A DNA stretch of 64,000 nt from VRUE01 sp963812335 (GTDB lineage: Bacteria > Actinomycetota > Thermoleophilia > Solirubrobacterales > 70-9). Every line of letters begins with the position of its first letter. Within the stretch, counting starts at the first letter, position 1. A program made the position numbers and the translations under genes. The notes beneath the pieces are model-generated. The model worked only from the letters and a program-made list of their open reading frames with translations. It searched no databases and was not told where the DNA came from. This document shows positions 31,709 through 40,679 of the stretch, piece after piece. The stretch lies in the NCBI GenBank assembly GCA_963812335.1, contig CAWEUU010000004.1, positions 186,001-250,000 of the forward strand. Reading direction: 5' to 3'.

Positions 31709-34651
31709 ATGAAGCGGCGCCGTAATCTCTTCGTGCTGCTCTTTGTCTTCGTCCTGATCGTGCTCTCGGCGCTGGTTGTAGCGAAAGAGCCGACCAAACT
31801 CGGCCTCGACCTGAAGGGCGGCGTCGAACTCGTCTACCAGGGCACACCGACCGGGCAGGTGCAGGAAGTCAGCGGCGAAGACATCGACCGCTCGATCGAG
31901 ATCATCCGCGAACGGATCGACAAGCTGGGCGTCGCCGAGCCCGAGGTCTCCCGTCTCGGCACGGCCGAGATCTCGGTCAGCCTGCCCGACGTCACCAATG
32001 CCCAGCGGGCGATCGACCAGGTCGGCACGACGGCGCAGCTGCACTTCTACGACTGGGAACCGAACCTGATCGGGCGCGAGAAGACGATCGGCGGCAACCC
32101 GGGCCGCGAACCGCCGGCGAAGGCGATCGAAGAAGCAAACGAAGAATGGAAAGCGGCGGGGCGCAGCACCTCCGAACAGAAAAACCAGCAGCTGATCTTC
32201 TCGGGAGCCTTCCCGACCGCCTACGCGGCCGTGCAGCTTGCCTCCAAACAGAAGCCGGTGCGCCCCTGCGACGAATGCTCGACCAGCAAGCCCCGCTACT
32301 ACCTGTTCGACGGCAGCAAGCGCCAACGCAAGCTTCTCGCCGGGCCGGAGTTCTCCAAGGAAGATCTCTTCCTGAGTGCCACCGGGGAGCAGCGCCCCAA
32401 AAAGAAGGAGTGCAAGGACGGTGAGGTCGGCAACTGCCAGATCCTGCTCACGGTGCCGCCGGGGACGGTGGTCGTCTCTGAGCAGCCCTCCGACTCCAAC
32501 GGCAAGACACTCACCGACGCCAAGCCGGGCTGGTACGCGCTGAAGGACAATCCGGCGCTGTCGGGCACCGACATCACCGATCCGAAGCAGGAATTCGACG
32601 AATTCCAGCAACCCAACGTCACGTTCAGCTTCACCGACGATGGGCGCAAGGCTTTCCAGCAGGTGACCCGCCAGATCGCCCAGCGCGGCCAAGCACGTGC
32701 GATCGGACCGGCCTCCGGCGAACAGGCCGAACAGCTATCGGGCCGCTTCGCGGTGGTGCTCGACAACCAGGTCAAGACGCGGCCGCTGATCAACTTCGCC
32801 GAGAACCCCGACGGGATCGACGGCCGCACCGGCGCGCAGATCTCCGGCGGCTTCACCAGCCCACGGGAAGCGCAGGACATCGCCACCTTCCTGCAGATCG
32901 GCTCGCTGCCGATCAACCTCAAACTGATCAGCCAGACGCAGGTCTCGGCGACGCTCGGCAGCCAGGCGCTCGACGCCGGGATCAAGGCGGGGATTATCGG
33001 CCTGCTCCTGGTCGCCCTCTTCCTGCTCGTCTTCTACCGCTTCCTCGGCCTGATCGCGGTGCTCGCCCTCTGCGCTTACGGGGTGATCTTCTTCGCCCTG
33101 ATCAAACTGATCCCGATCACGCTCACCCTGCCGGGCATCGCCGGGTTGGTGCTGACGATCGGTGTCGCCGCTGACTCGAACATCGTCATCTTCGAGCGGA
33201 TCAAGGAGGAGGTTCGTGCCGGGCGGCCGATGGCCGCCGCGATCGCCGCCGGCTACCGGCGCGGGATCGGCACGATCATCGACGCCAACGTCGTCACCCT
33301 GCTGACCGCCTTCATCCTCTTCGTCCTGGCTACCGCCGGGGTCAAGGGCTTCGCCTTCGTGCTCGGCGTCGGCACGATCGTCTCGCTGCTGACCGCGGTC
33401 GTCTTCACACAGGCGCTGCTGCTGAGCATGAGCCGCTCGCGCCTCCTGCGCTCGCCGAGCGTGCTCGGCGCCTCGGGCGACGCGCGGGTGCGCTGGCACT
33501 TCGACTTCATGGGGGCGAGCCGCTGGTTTTTCTCCATCTCGGGAGTGATCCTCGTCGTCGGCGCCCTGGCGCTCGCCACCCAGCAGCTCAATTTCGGCAT
33601 CGACTTCGAGTCGGGCACGCGGATCACCGCAGCGCTACAGCAACCGACCGACGAGGAAGGCGTGCGCGAGACGCTCGGCGCGGCCGGGATCGACGGCGAG
33701 GAGATCCAGCAGGTAACCGACCCCGAATTCGGCGACAACGTCTTCCAGATCCAGACCCGGCAGCTGCGCCCGAACAGGGTTGCGGAGGCCGAGGACGCGC
33801 TCGCGGGGGAGTACGGCGTGGTCGAAAACGGCTTCGACAGCACCAGCGTCGGGCCGACCTTCGGCCAGCAGGTCGCCGACAGCGCCCTGAAGGCGCTGAT
33901 CTTCTCGCTGCTGATCATCTGCGCGTACGTCGCCTTCCGCTTCGACCCGAAATTCGCCGTCCCGGTGTTGATCGCGATCTTCCACGACATTCTGATCACC
34001 GGTGGCGTCTACTCCTTGACCGGTAAAGAGGTGACGAGCGGTACGGTCGCCGCCTTCCTCACCATTCTCGGTTACTCGCTCTACGACACGATCATCGTCT
34101 TCGACCGTATCCGCGAGAACATTCCGCGGATGCCGCGTGCGGCCTTCTCGCAGATCGTCAACCGCTCGATGAGCGAGGTGCTGACCCGTTCGCTGGCGAC
34201 CACCTTCTCGACCCTGCTCGCGGTCGTCTCGCTGCTGATCTTCGGCGGCGCCACCCTGCAGGACTTCGCCTTCGCGATGATGATCGGGATCATCTCCGGC
34301 ACCTACTCCTCGATCTTCATCGCCTCCCCGGTGCTGACCGCGTGGAAGGAACGCGAGCCCGGCTTCGCCCGGCGACGCGAACGGATCCAGGAGGCCGAGG
34401 GAACCGTGCCGGCCTACGCCGACGAGGTGGCGCTGGCGCGGCTGGGCGACGACACGGAGACCGACGAGGAGATCGAGGAGAAGCTCACTCCGGTCGCGGC
34501 CGCCGAGCCCTCTGCCGGCAACGGCGGCGATCCTGCCGCTGAAGATGCCCCTGCTGCGGAGCCGGACCCGGCCGTCGAGGAACGCCGCGAGCGTGACGAG
34601 CGCCGCCGCGAACGCCGCCAGAAACGACGCAAGCACGGGAGGAACAGGTAG
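31709..34651 (+). CDS. secDF: Fused protein-export subunit SecDF
   Basis: A 980-residue fusion of SecD (about 1-580) and SecF (about 590-910). It uses the proton gradient to pull exported proteins across the membrane after SecA. Seen: first helix LFVLLFVFVLIVLSALVV, then LGLDLKGGVELVYQ, five SecD helices with TIGVAADSNIVIFERIKEE, SecF start WHFDFMGASRWFF, FGIDFESGTRI, and SecF helices with LGYSLYDTIIVFDRIRENI. The first external domain is enlarged, with CDEC (about 191-194) and a second Cys pair near 235-242. The C-terminal tail is very charged (ERRERDERRRERRQKRRKH). Many actinobacteria have separate secD and secF. Confidence 0.95.
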   Translation: MKRRRNLFVLLFVFVLIVLSALVVAKEPTKLGLDLKGGVELVYQGTPTGQVQEVSGEDIDRSIEIIRERIDKLGVAEPEVSRLGTAEISVSLPDVTNAQRAIDQVGTTAQLHFYDWEPNLIGREKTIGGNPGREPPAKAIEEANEEWKAAGRSTSEQKNQQLIFSGAFPTAYAAVQLASKQKPVRPCDECSTSKPRYYLFDGSKRQRKLLAGPEFSKEDLFLSATGEQRPKKKECKDGEVGNCQILLTVPPGTVVVSEQPSDSNGKTLTDAKPGWYALKDNPALSGTDITDPKQEFDEFQQPNVTFSFTDDGRKAFQQVTRQIAQRGQARAIGPASGEQAEQLSGRFAVVLDNQVKTRPLINFAENPDGIDGRTGAQISGGFTSPREAQDIATFLQIGSLPINLKLISQTQVSATLGSQALDAGIKAGIIGLLLVALFLLVFYRFLGLIAVLALCAYGVIFFALIKLIPITLTLPGIAGLVLTIGVAADSNIVIFERIKEEVRAGRPMAAAIAAGYRRGIGTIIDANVVTLLTAFILFVLATAGVKGFAFVLGVGTIVSLLTAVVFTQALLLSMSRSRLLRSPSVLGASGDARVRWHFDFMGASRWFFSISGVILVVGALALATQQLNFGIDFESGTRITAALQQPTDEEGVRETLGAAGIDGEEIQQVTDPEFGDNVFQIQTRQLRPNRVAEAEDALAGEYGVVENGFDSTSVGPTFGQQVADSALKALIFSLLIICAYVAFRFDPKFAVPVLIAIFHDILITGGVYSLTGKEVTSGTVAAFLTILGYSLYDTIIVFDRIRENIPRMPRAAFSQIVNRSMSEVLTRSLATTFSTLLAVVSLLIFGGATLQDFAFAMMIGIISGTYSSIFIASPVLTAWKEREPGFARRRERIQEAEGTVPAYADEVALARLGDDTETDEEIEEKLTPVAAAEPSAGNGGDPAAEDAPAAEPDPAVEERRERDERRRERRQKRRKHGRNR

Positions 34652-34915
34652 ATGGCGCTGCTCGTCTGGTTCACGATGGGAATCGCCCTCTGGCACTTCA
34701 CCGTCTTCCTGCCCGATCGCTTCTGGCAGGGCATTGTCGGCGCGTTCCTCGGCGCCACGCTGGGCGCAGTCGTTTTCGGCGGCATCGTCGCGCTCGCCGC
34801 CGGACAGGATCTCGGCAGCACCGACGTCGGCACCGCCCTGATCGCCATACCGGGCACTGCAATCGGCCTCGCAGTGGTTTGGGCGATTGGCATTCGCGCG
34901 GAACAGGCGGCGTAG
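34652..34915 (+). CDS. Small membrane protein (GlsB/YeaQ/YmgE-like)
   Basis: 87 residues with three hydrophobic helices and glycines at helix faces (GIVGAFLGATLGAVVFGGIVAL). The pattern resembles the transglycosylase-associated GlsB/YeaQ/YmgE family. The ATG follows the secDF stop directly (TAG-ATG), so it is co-translated with SecDF. Family assignment is moderate. Confidence 0.6.
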   Translation: MALLVWFTMGIALWHFTVFLPDRFWQGIVGAFLGATLGAVVFGGIVALAAGQDLGSTDVGTALIAIPGTAIGLAVVWAIGIRAEQAA

Positions 34916-34971
34916 GCGCAAGGCGCCACTTTGCGGGCCAACGACGGCTGCTTTGCCGCCGCGCCGCCTCC

Positions 34972-34977
34972 TAGCTT
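34972..34977 (+). promoter_or_regulatory. -10 element of a leaderless promoter for recJ
   Basis: TAGCTT six bases before the GTG start of recJ; no ribosome site present. Confidence 0.45.
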
Positions 34978-34983
34978 GGTGCC

Positions 34984-37533
34984 GTGGCGGGAACCATCAA
35001 CGCATACACGGCCGAGCCATACGATTACGCCGAGGCGCGGGCGCTTGCCGACGAGCTGGGGCTGAGCGAGCCGGTCGCGGTTACGCTGGTCCGTCGCGGC
35101 TACCGCACGCCTGAGGCCGCGCGCGCGTTCCTCGCCGCGGAAGAGGCGCATTCGCCGGAGGAGTTCCGCTCGATGGCTTCAGTCGTCGAGCTGATCTCAA
35201 CGGCTATCGACCACGGCGCAGGCATCACCGTCCACGGCGATTTCGACGTCGACGGGGTCTGCGCGACCACGATCCTCGTCTCGACCCTGCGAGAGCTGGG
35301 TGCGGAATGCGACTGGTTGATCCCGGACCGGATGGACGACGGCTACGGGCTATCGGCCGGCAACGTCGAAAAGCTTGCCGAACGCGGGACCGAGCTGCTG
35401 ATCACGGTGGATTGCGGAATCACGTCGGTGGACGAGGTGGCGCTGGCCAGATCCCTCGGAGTCGATGTGGTTGTCACCGATCATCACCAACCTGGGGAAG
35501 AGTTGCCGGATTGCCCGATCCTGCATCCGGCGGTTGACGGGTATCCGTTTGAGGAGCTTTGTGGGACGGCGGTTGCCTGGAAGTTGGCGTGTGCGCTTAG
35601 GGGACCGGGTGCCCCTCCCACGGAGACCGTCGCGCAGCCAGGGTCGGGCGAGGAATCGGGTGTCCCTCCCGCTGAGGCCGTCGCGCAGCTGGTCGCGGGC
35701 AAGGGTTCAGGCGCGGTTCCGGGAGCCTCCCCGGGAGGGACACCCAATTCCTGCGTCGCGGACCTGGATCTTGTGGCACTTGCGACCGTTGCCGATGTCG
35801 TGCCGCTGGTGGGGGAGAACCGGTCGCTGGTGCGGCGAGGGCTGGCCGAGGTGAGGCGGGCGCGGCGGCCGGGGATCCGGGCGCTGTTGGAGGCGGCGAA
35901 GTGCGAGCCGACTGAGGTGGATGAGGGGGACCTGGCGTTTCGGTTGGCACCGCGGATCAATGCTGCGGGGCGCTTGTACAGGGCCGATGCGGGGGTGGAG
36001 CTGTTTCTGACCGACGACGGGGAGCGGGCGCAAGAGATCGCGGTCGAGCTGAGTCGGGCCAACAGTGAGCGGCGAGCTACGGAGAGGGAGGTGGATGCCG
36101 CAGCCGAGGCGGCGCGGCGAGAGTTGCCCGAGGAGCTCCGTGAGGCGCCGGGGCTGGTGCTCGCGGGCGAGGGCTGGCACCCGGGGGTGATCGGGATCGT
36201 CGCCTCGCGGTTGGCAGAGCGGCATCGCAAGCCTGTCGTGGTGATCTCACTTGACGGCGAAGGCGGGGGGAGGGGCTCGGGGCGGAGCATCTCCGGTTTC
36301 GATCTGCTGGCGGGGCTAGAGGCCTGCGCCGAGCATCTCGACGGGTTCGGGGGCCATCGGGCCGCCGCCGGGCTGCAGCTGCGCGCGGAGAGCGTCGAGG
36401 GGTTTCGGGCCGCCTTTGCGGCCCACGCAGCTTCGGTACTGAGGCCGGAGGACATGCGGCGGACCGAGCGGATCGACGCGATCGTCGGCGGCGCCGGCCT
36501 CGGTCTGGACCTGGCGGAGGAACTGCAACAGCTCGCGCCGTTCGGGATGGGCAACCCCGGCGTACGCCTGCTTGTGCCCTCGGCGCGGGTGCGCGACGTG
36601 CGAGCGATGGGCGAAGGCAAGCACGCGCGCTTCAGCCTGCACAGCGGCTCGCACCGGGCGCTCGGGGTGGCCTTCGGCCGGTCTGGGCTGGGTGTAGGGG
36701 AGGACGATCCGGTCGACGCCGCCGTGCGGCTCGAGGTCAACCGCTGGAACGGCTCGGTCGAGCCCCGCGTCGTGCTGCGCGAGCTCTACCCGCGCGAGGC
36801 CGCCGCGGCTGAGGCGGCGAGCGAGGAGTGGTGGCGCCGCTTCGAGAACGAGCTGGCCGCCGATCCGGTGAGTTCGCCTTTTGTCGACCTGACCACGGCA
36901 AGCAGCGAACGCGCCGAGGTGCGGCCACAGAGCTCGCCGGCGGCAGTGGTCGGGGAGCTGGCGTCGAGCGGAGCCGGGGTCGTGCTCGCGGTGGTCGCCT
37001 GCCGCGAGCGGCGCTCGGCGCTGGGCGGCGACGGGGTCGTGTTGGCCGATGCAGCGGCCTTCGCGGCCGAGCCGGGGCTTGCCGCCGGCCGCGAGCACGT
37101 AGTCTTCGTCGACCCGCCGCAGTTCGAGGCGGTCGAGCGGGCGGCGATGGCGGGGGAGGGGTACGCCCACCTCGCCTGGGGCGAGGCCGAGGGCCGCTTC
37201 TCCCGAGCCATGCTCGACGAGCAGCTCGCCCGCCGCGACACCCTGATTGCCCTCTTTCGCGATTTGCGCGAGGCCGGCGAGGTGGGTGGAGGGGACCTGC
37301 TCAACGCGCTGCGGGGTGCCGGCCGCTTCCCCCGCTCGCCGGAGGCCGCAGCGCGCTGCCTGCGGGTGCTGAGCGAGCTCGAACTGGTGCGGGGAGCGCC
37401 TGCTGAAGGTGACGGAGAGCTCAGCGTCGTATCCTCAGGGGAAACGGAACTGGAGCGCTCGGCCGCCTACCGCGCCTACGGCGCTCGCCATCAGGAGGGC
37501 CTGCGATACCTCGAACGACGCAACAAGCCGTAG
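34984..37533 (+). CDS. recJ: Single-stranded-DNA exonuclease RecJ with an inserted repeat segment
   Basis: An 849-residue DHH-family 5'-3' exonuclease used in recombination and mismatch repair. Motifs: GDFDVDGVCATTIL, TVDCGITSVDEV, VVVTDHHQPGEELP, DLDLVALATVADVVPLVGE and, in DHHA1, GFGGHRAAAGLQLRAE. The OB domain follows (YPREAAAAEAAS region) and then a C-terminal extension of about 230 residues. Residues ~209-255 are an insertion of 17-residue repeats (GVPPAEAVAQLVAGKGS type) between conserved blocks, coincident with a DNA palindrome. GTG 34984 appears leaderless. Confidence 0.93.
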   Translation: MAGTINAYTAEPYDYAEARALADELGLSEPVAVTLVRRGYRTPEAARAFLAAEEAHSPEEFRSMASVVELISTAIDHGAGITVHGDFDVDGVCATTILVSTLRELGAECDWLIPDRMDDGYGLSAGNVEKLAERGTELLITVDCGITSVDEVALARSLGVDVVVTDHHQPGEELPDCPILHPAVDGYPFEELCGTAVAWKLACALRGPGAPPTETVAQPGSGEESGVPPAEAVAQLVAGKGSGAVPGASPGGTPNSCVADLDLVALATVADVVPLVGENRSLVRRGLAEVRRARRPGIRALLEAAKCEPTEVDEGDLAFRLAPRINAAGRLYRADAGVELFLTDDGERAQEIAVELSRANSERRATEREVDAAAEAARRELPEELREAPGLVLAGEGWHPGVIGIVASRLAERHRKPVVVISLDGEGGGRGSGRSISGFDLLAGLEACAEHLDGFGGHRAAAGLQLRAESVEGFRAAFAAHAASVLRPEDMRRTERIDAIVGGAGLGLDLAEELQQLAPFGMGNPGVRLLVPSARVRDVRAMGEGKHARFSLHSGSHRALGVAFGRSGLGVGEDDPVDAAVRLEVNRWNGSVEPRVVLRELYPREAAAAEAASEEWWRRFENELAADPVSSPFVDLTTASSERAEVRPQSSPAAVVGELASSGAGVVLAVVACRERRSALGGDGVVLADAAAFAAEPGLAAGREHVVFVDPPQFEAVERAAMAGEGYAHLAWGEAEGRFSRAMLDEQLARRDTLIALFRDLREAGEVGGGDLLNALRGAGRFPRSPEAAARCLRVLSELELVRGAPAEGDGELSVVSSGETELERSAAYRAYGARHQEGLRYLERRNKP
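35607..35751. repeat. Direct plus inverted repeats inside recJ
   Basis: GGGTGCCCCTCCC (35607) and GGGTGTCCCTCCC (35658) start two direct repeats 51 bases apart that continue with GAG-CCGTCGCGCAGC. The second copy also forms an inverted repeat: the 20-base arm 35652-35671 matches the complement of 35732-35751 at 19 positions. The segment is in frame and encodes a low-complexity insert in RecJ. Confidence 0.8.
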
Positions 37534-37565
37534 AGCAGCGCGAGCTGATCGCCGACCTCTTCGCC

Positions 37566-39716
37566 GTGGTCGAGGAGTTCGACTCGACGCCGGAGATCGA
37601 TCGCTCAGCGCTGACGCAGGCCTTCGACTTCGCCTGCGACCGGCACGCCGACCAGTTGCGCCGCTCCGGCGACGAGTTCATCACCCACCCGGTCGGCGTG
37701 GCCCAGATCTGCGCCGGGATGCGGCTCGACACCGAGACGCTCTGCGCGGCGCTGCTCCACGACACGGTCGAGGACACCAGCGCGAGCCTGGAGGAGATCC
37801 AGGCCGAGTTCGGCGAGGAGGTTGCCCAGCTGGTCGACGGTGTGACCAAGCTGACCGGGATGACCTTCGAGAGCCGCGACGAGCGCCAGGCGGAGAACTA
37901 CCGCAAGATGATGGTGGCGATGGCCACCGACGTCAGGGTGATCCTGATCAAGCTGGCCGACCGCCTGCACAACATGCGCACGCTCGGCGCGCTGCCCAAG
38001 CAGAAGCAGATGTCGAAGTCGCGCGAGACGCTTGAGATATACGCGCCGCTCGCCCACCGGCTCGGTATCCACGCGATCAAATGGGAGCTCGAGGACCTCG
38101 CCTTCGCGACCCTGCACCCGCGCAAGTACAAGGAGATCAAGCAGCTGGTCGCACAGCAGCGCGATGAGCGCGAGGTCTACGTCAACCAGGCCGGTGCCTT
38201 CCTCGGCGACGAGCTGCAGGCCGTCGGCATCGAGGCCGAGATCTCCGGCCGCGCCAAGCACTTCTACTCGATCTACACGAAGATGACCAAGAAGGGCCGC
38301 GAGTTCAACGAGATCTTCGACCTCACGGCGATGCGCGTGATCGTCGGCTCGGTCAAGGACTGCTACGGCGCGATCGGCGTCATCCACTCGCTCTGGAAGC
38401 CGCTGCCCGGTCGCTTCAAAGACTTCGTCGCGATGCCCAAGGCCAACATGTACCAGGCGCTGCACACGACGGTGATCGGGCCCGAGGGCAAGCCGCTGGA
38501 GATCCAGATCAGGACCCGCGAGATGCATGACCTGGCCGAGTACGGGATCGCCGCTCACGTCGCCTACAAAGAGGGTGGCGGCGCCGACCCCAAGCGCGAG
38601 AAGATGACCTGGCTGCGGCAGTTGGTCGAGGCCGAGGGCGAGCAGGACCCGACCGAGTTCCTCGAATCGCTCAAGGTCGACCTGTTCGAGGACGAGGTCT
38701 TCGTCTTCACGCCGAAGGGCGAGGTCAAGAACCTCTCCGCGGGCTCGACCCCACTCGACTTCGCCTATGCGGTGCATACCGACGTCGGCCACCGCTGCGT
38801 CGGCTCCAAGGTCAACGGCTCAATCGTGCCGCTGCACTACCAGCTGCGCTCGGGCGACATCGTCGAGGTACTGACGGCGAAGCAGAACCGAGGCCCCTCG
38901 CGCGACTGGCTGAAACTCGTGCGGACGAGCCGCGCCCGCAACAAGATCCGCGCCTTCTTCAAACAGGAAAGGCGTGAGGACGCCGAGCAGAAGGGCCGTG
39001 ACGCGCTTGAGGAGGCTCTGCGCAAGCGCGGCCTGCCGATGCAGAAGCTGGTGATGTCACCGCTGCTCGCCCAGGTGATCAAGGAGATGGGGTTCCGCAA
39101 GGCGACCGAGTTCTACATCGCCCTCGGCCAGGGCAAGATCGCCACCAAGGCGGTCGCCAACAAGCTGATGCAGAGGCTCAAAGAGGGCGAGGCGGTGGAG
39201 GAGGAGGCGCCGGTCGGGCTCGAGGGCCCGCGCGAGGACACCGCGCGGCGCACCAAGGACGCCTCCAACTACGGGATCCGGGTCAAGGGGGCCGACAACG
39301 TCGCCGTGCGGCTGGCCAAGTGCTGCCGGCCGGTGCCCGGCGACACGATCGCCGGCTACGTCTCGCTCGGGCGCGGAATCACGATCCACCGGGCCGATTG
39401 CAAGAACGTCAAGGCGCTGATGAAGTCGCCGGAACGCTTCGTCGAGGTCGCCTGGGAGGGCGAGAACGAGTCCTCCTACAAGGTCGAACTGCAGATCGAC
39501 GCCTACGACCGCACCCGCCTGCTCGAGGACCTTTCACGCACTTTCTCCGAGGCCGGGATCAACATCCTCGGGGCGAGCTGCATGACCAAGCACCCGATGG
39601 TGAAGAACCGCTTCGTCGTCGAGGTCGGCGACACCGAGCAGCTCAAGCAGTGCATCTCCCGCCTGCGCAACGTCGAGGCGGTCTTCGACGCTTACCGGAT
39701 TACTCCGACCAGCTGA
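37566..39716 (+). CDS. rel: (p)ppGpp synthetase/hydrolase Rel
   Basis: A 716-residue bifunctional stringent-response enzyme. The hydrolase HD domain is intact (LLHDTVEDT: His65-Asp66, Glu69-Asp70). The synthetase domain has RAKHFYSIYTKM and FKDFVAMPKANMYQALHTTV. TGS (FTPKGEVKNLSAGSTPLDFA), a zinc-finger/RIS region (LAKCCRPVPGDTIAGYVS) and the C-terminal ACT domain follow. GTG 37566 is the first standard start; the frame is open upstream and CTG 37545 cannot be excluded. The stop abuts the convergent lipid-kinase gene. Confidence 0.95.
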   Translation: MVEEFDSTPEIDRSALTQAFDFACDRHADQLRRSGDEFITHPVGVAQICAGMRLDTETLCAALLHDTVEDTSASLEEIQAEFGEEVAQLVDGVTKLTGMTFESRDERQAENYRKMMVAMATDVRVILIKLADRLHNMRTLGALPKQKQMSKSRETLEIYAPLAHRLGIHAIKWELEDLAFATLHPRKYKEIKQLVAQQRDEREVYVNQAGAFLGDELQAVGIEAEISGRAKHFYSIYTKMTKKGREFNEIFDLTAMRVIVGSVKDCYGAIGVIHSLWKPLPGRFKDFVAMPKANMYQALHTTVIGPEGKPLEIQIRTREMHDLAEYGIAAHVAYKEGGGADPKREKMTWLRQLVEAEGEQDPTEFLESLKVDLFEDEVFVFTPKGEVKNLSAGSTPLDFAYAVHTDVGHRCVGSKVNGSIVPLHYQLRSGDIVEVLTAKQNRGPSRDWLKLVRTSRARNKIRAFFKQERREDAEQKGRDALEEALRKRGLPMQKLVMSPLLAQVIKEMGFRKATEFYIALGQGKIATKAVANKLMQRLKEGEAVEEEAPVGLEGPREDTARRTKDASNYGIRVKGADNVAVRLAKCCRPVPGDTIAGYVSLGRGITIHRADCKNVKALMKSPERFVEVAWEGENESSYKVELQIDAYDRTRLLEDLSRTFSEAGINILGASCMTKHPMVKNRFVVEVGDTEQLKQCISRLRNVEAVFDAYRITPTS

Positions 39717-40679
39717 TCAGGCGATCACGGTCAGCGCGCCGGGGGTGACGCTGAGCTCGAGCCGGGTGCGCTCGCCGATGTAGTCGCCATCGACCTGGAC
39801 GGGGAAGGGCCGGAGAATGCCGTCCCTGGTCTCGGAGAGGGAGGCGATCGTCGCCTCGCTCACGCTCTCGAAGTGGTCGATCTGGCGGTGGCGTGCGGCC
39901 GGTCGCGCCTCGCTGAACAGGCGCGGAATCAGGGTCGGCATGTCGCGCTGGGCGGCGCGCTTGAGTACGCCAAGCGAGAGCGTGCCGTCGTCGATCTCGA
40001 CGCCCTCGCAGACGCGGATCGGGCGGCTGGCGAAGTAGGTGAAGGGGTCGGAGTTCTGGGCGAGCGCTGTGACGCCCTCGACGGTCTCGCCCTTCACCGC
40101 GACCCGCAACCGCACCGGTTTGACCATGTACTGGCGGTAAAAGGCCGAGACCGCGGCCCAGGTGTAGTAGTAGGGCCCGGCGCGCGACTTCAGCCGCGGG
40201 TGGGCGTCGACCCGTTTGACCACGGTCGCGTCGATGCCGACGCCGCAGGAGAAGACGAAGTGGCGCTCGTCGACCGTGCCGAGGTCGATCCGCCGCGGTG
40301 CCCACTCGTCGACCAGGGCGAGCAGGTGCTCGGTCGCGTCGACGACGTCGTTGGGGATGCCGAGCGTGCGGCAGACGACGTTGGTCGAGCCGCCGGGCAG
40401 GACGGAGACCGGCACGTCGGTGCCGGCGAGGCCGTTGGCGACCTCGTTGAGCGTGCCGTCGCCGCCGAAGGCGACGACCACGTCGTAGCCGTGGTCGCGC
40501 ACCTCGCGGCCGATCTCGGTGGCGTGGTTCTGGGCCTCCGTGGCGACGGTCTCGACCTCGTAGCGCCCCTGCAGCGCGTAGACGACCAGGTTCTTCAGCC
40601 GGTCGGAGACCGTCGTCGCGTAGGGGTTGACGATCAGCAGCATCCGCTTCTTGCCGCCGCGCCTACCCGGTCGTCTCAT
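39717..40679 (-). CDS. Diacylglycerol/lipid kinase family protein
   Basis: 320 residues of the DAGK catalytic fold (DgkB/YegS-like), which phosphorylates diacylglycerol or a related lipid. NPYATTVSDRLKNLV, the nucleotide loop FGGDGTLNEVANGL and PGGSTNVVCRTLGIP are present. The ATG at 40679 has a perfect GGAGGTGAT ribosome site; it overlaps the MBL gene by 17 bases. Last gene of a five-gene minus-strand run starting at corA. Confidence 0.9.
   Translation of the reverse strand: MRRPGRRGGKKRMLLIVNPYATTVSDRLKNLVVYALQGRYEVETVATEAQNHATEIGREVRDHGYDVVVAFGGDGTLNEVANGLAGTDVPVSVLPGGSTNVVCRTLGIPNDVVDATEHLLALVDEWAPRRIDLGTVDERHFVFSCGVGIDATVVKRVDAHPRLKSRAGPYYYTWAAVSAFYRQYMVKPVRLRVAVKGETVEGVTALAQNSDPFTYFASRPIRVCEGVEIDDGTLSLGVLKRAAQRDMPTLIPRLFSEARPAARHRQIDHFESVSEATIASLSETRDGILRPFPVQVDGDYIGERTRLELSVTPGALTVIA

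Noticed and set aside
30845..32692. 615-codon open frame opposite ruvB and secDF
   Set aside because: Shadow frame without start signal or motif.
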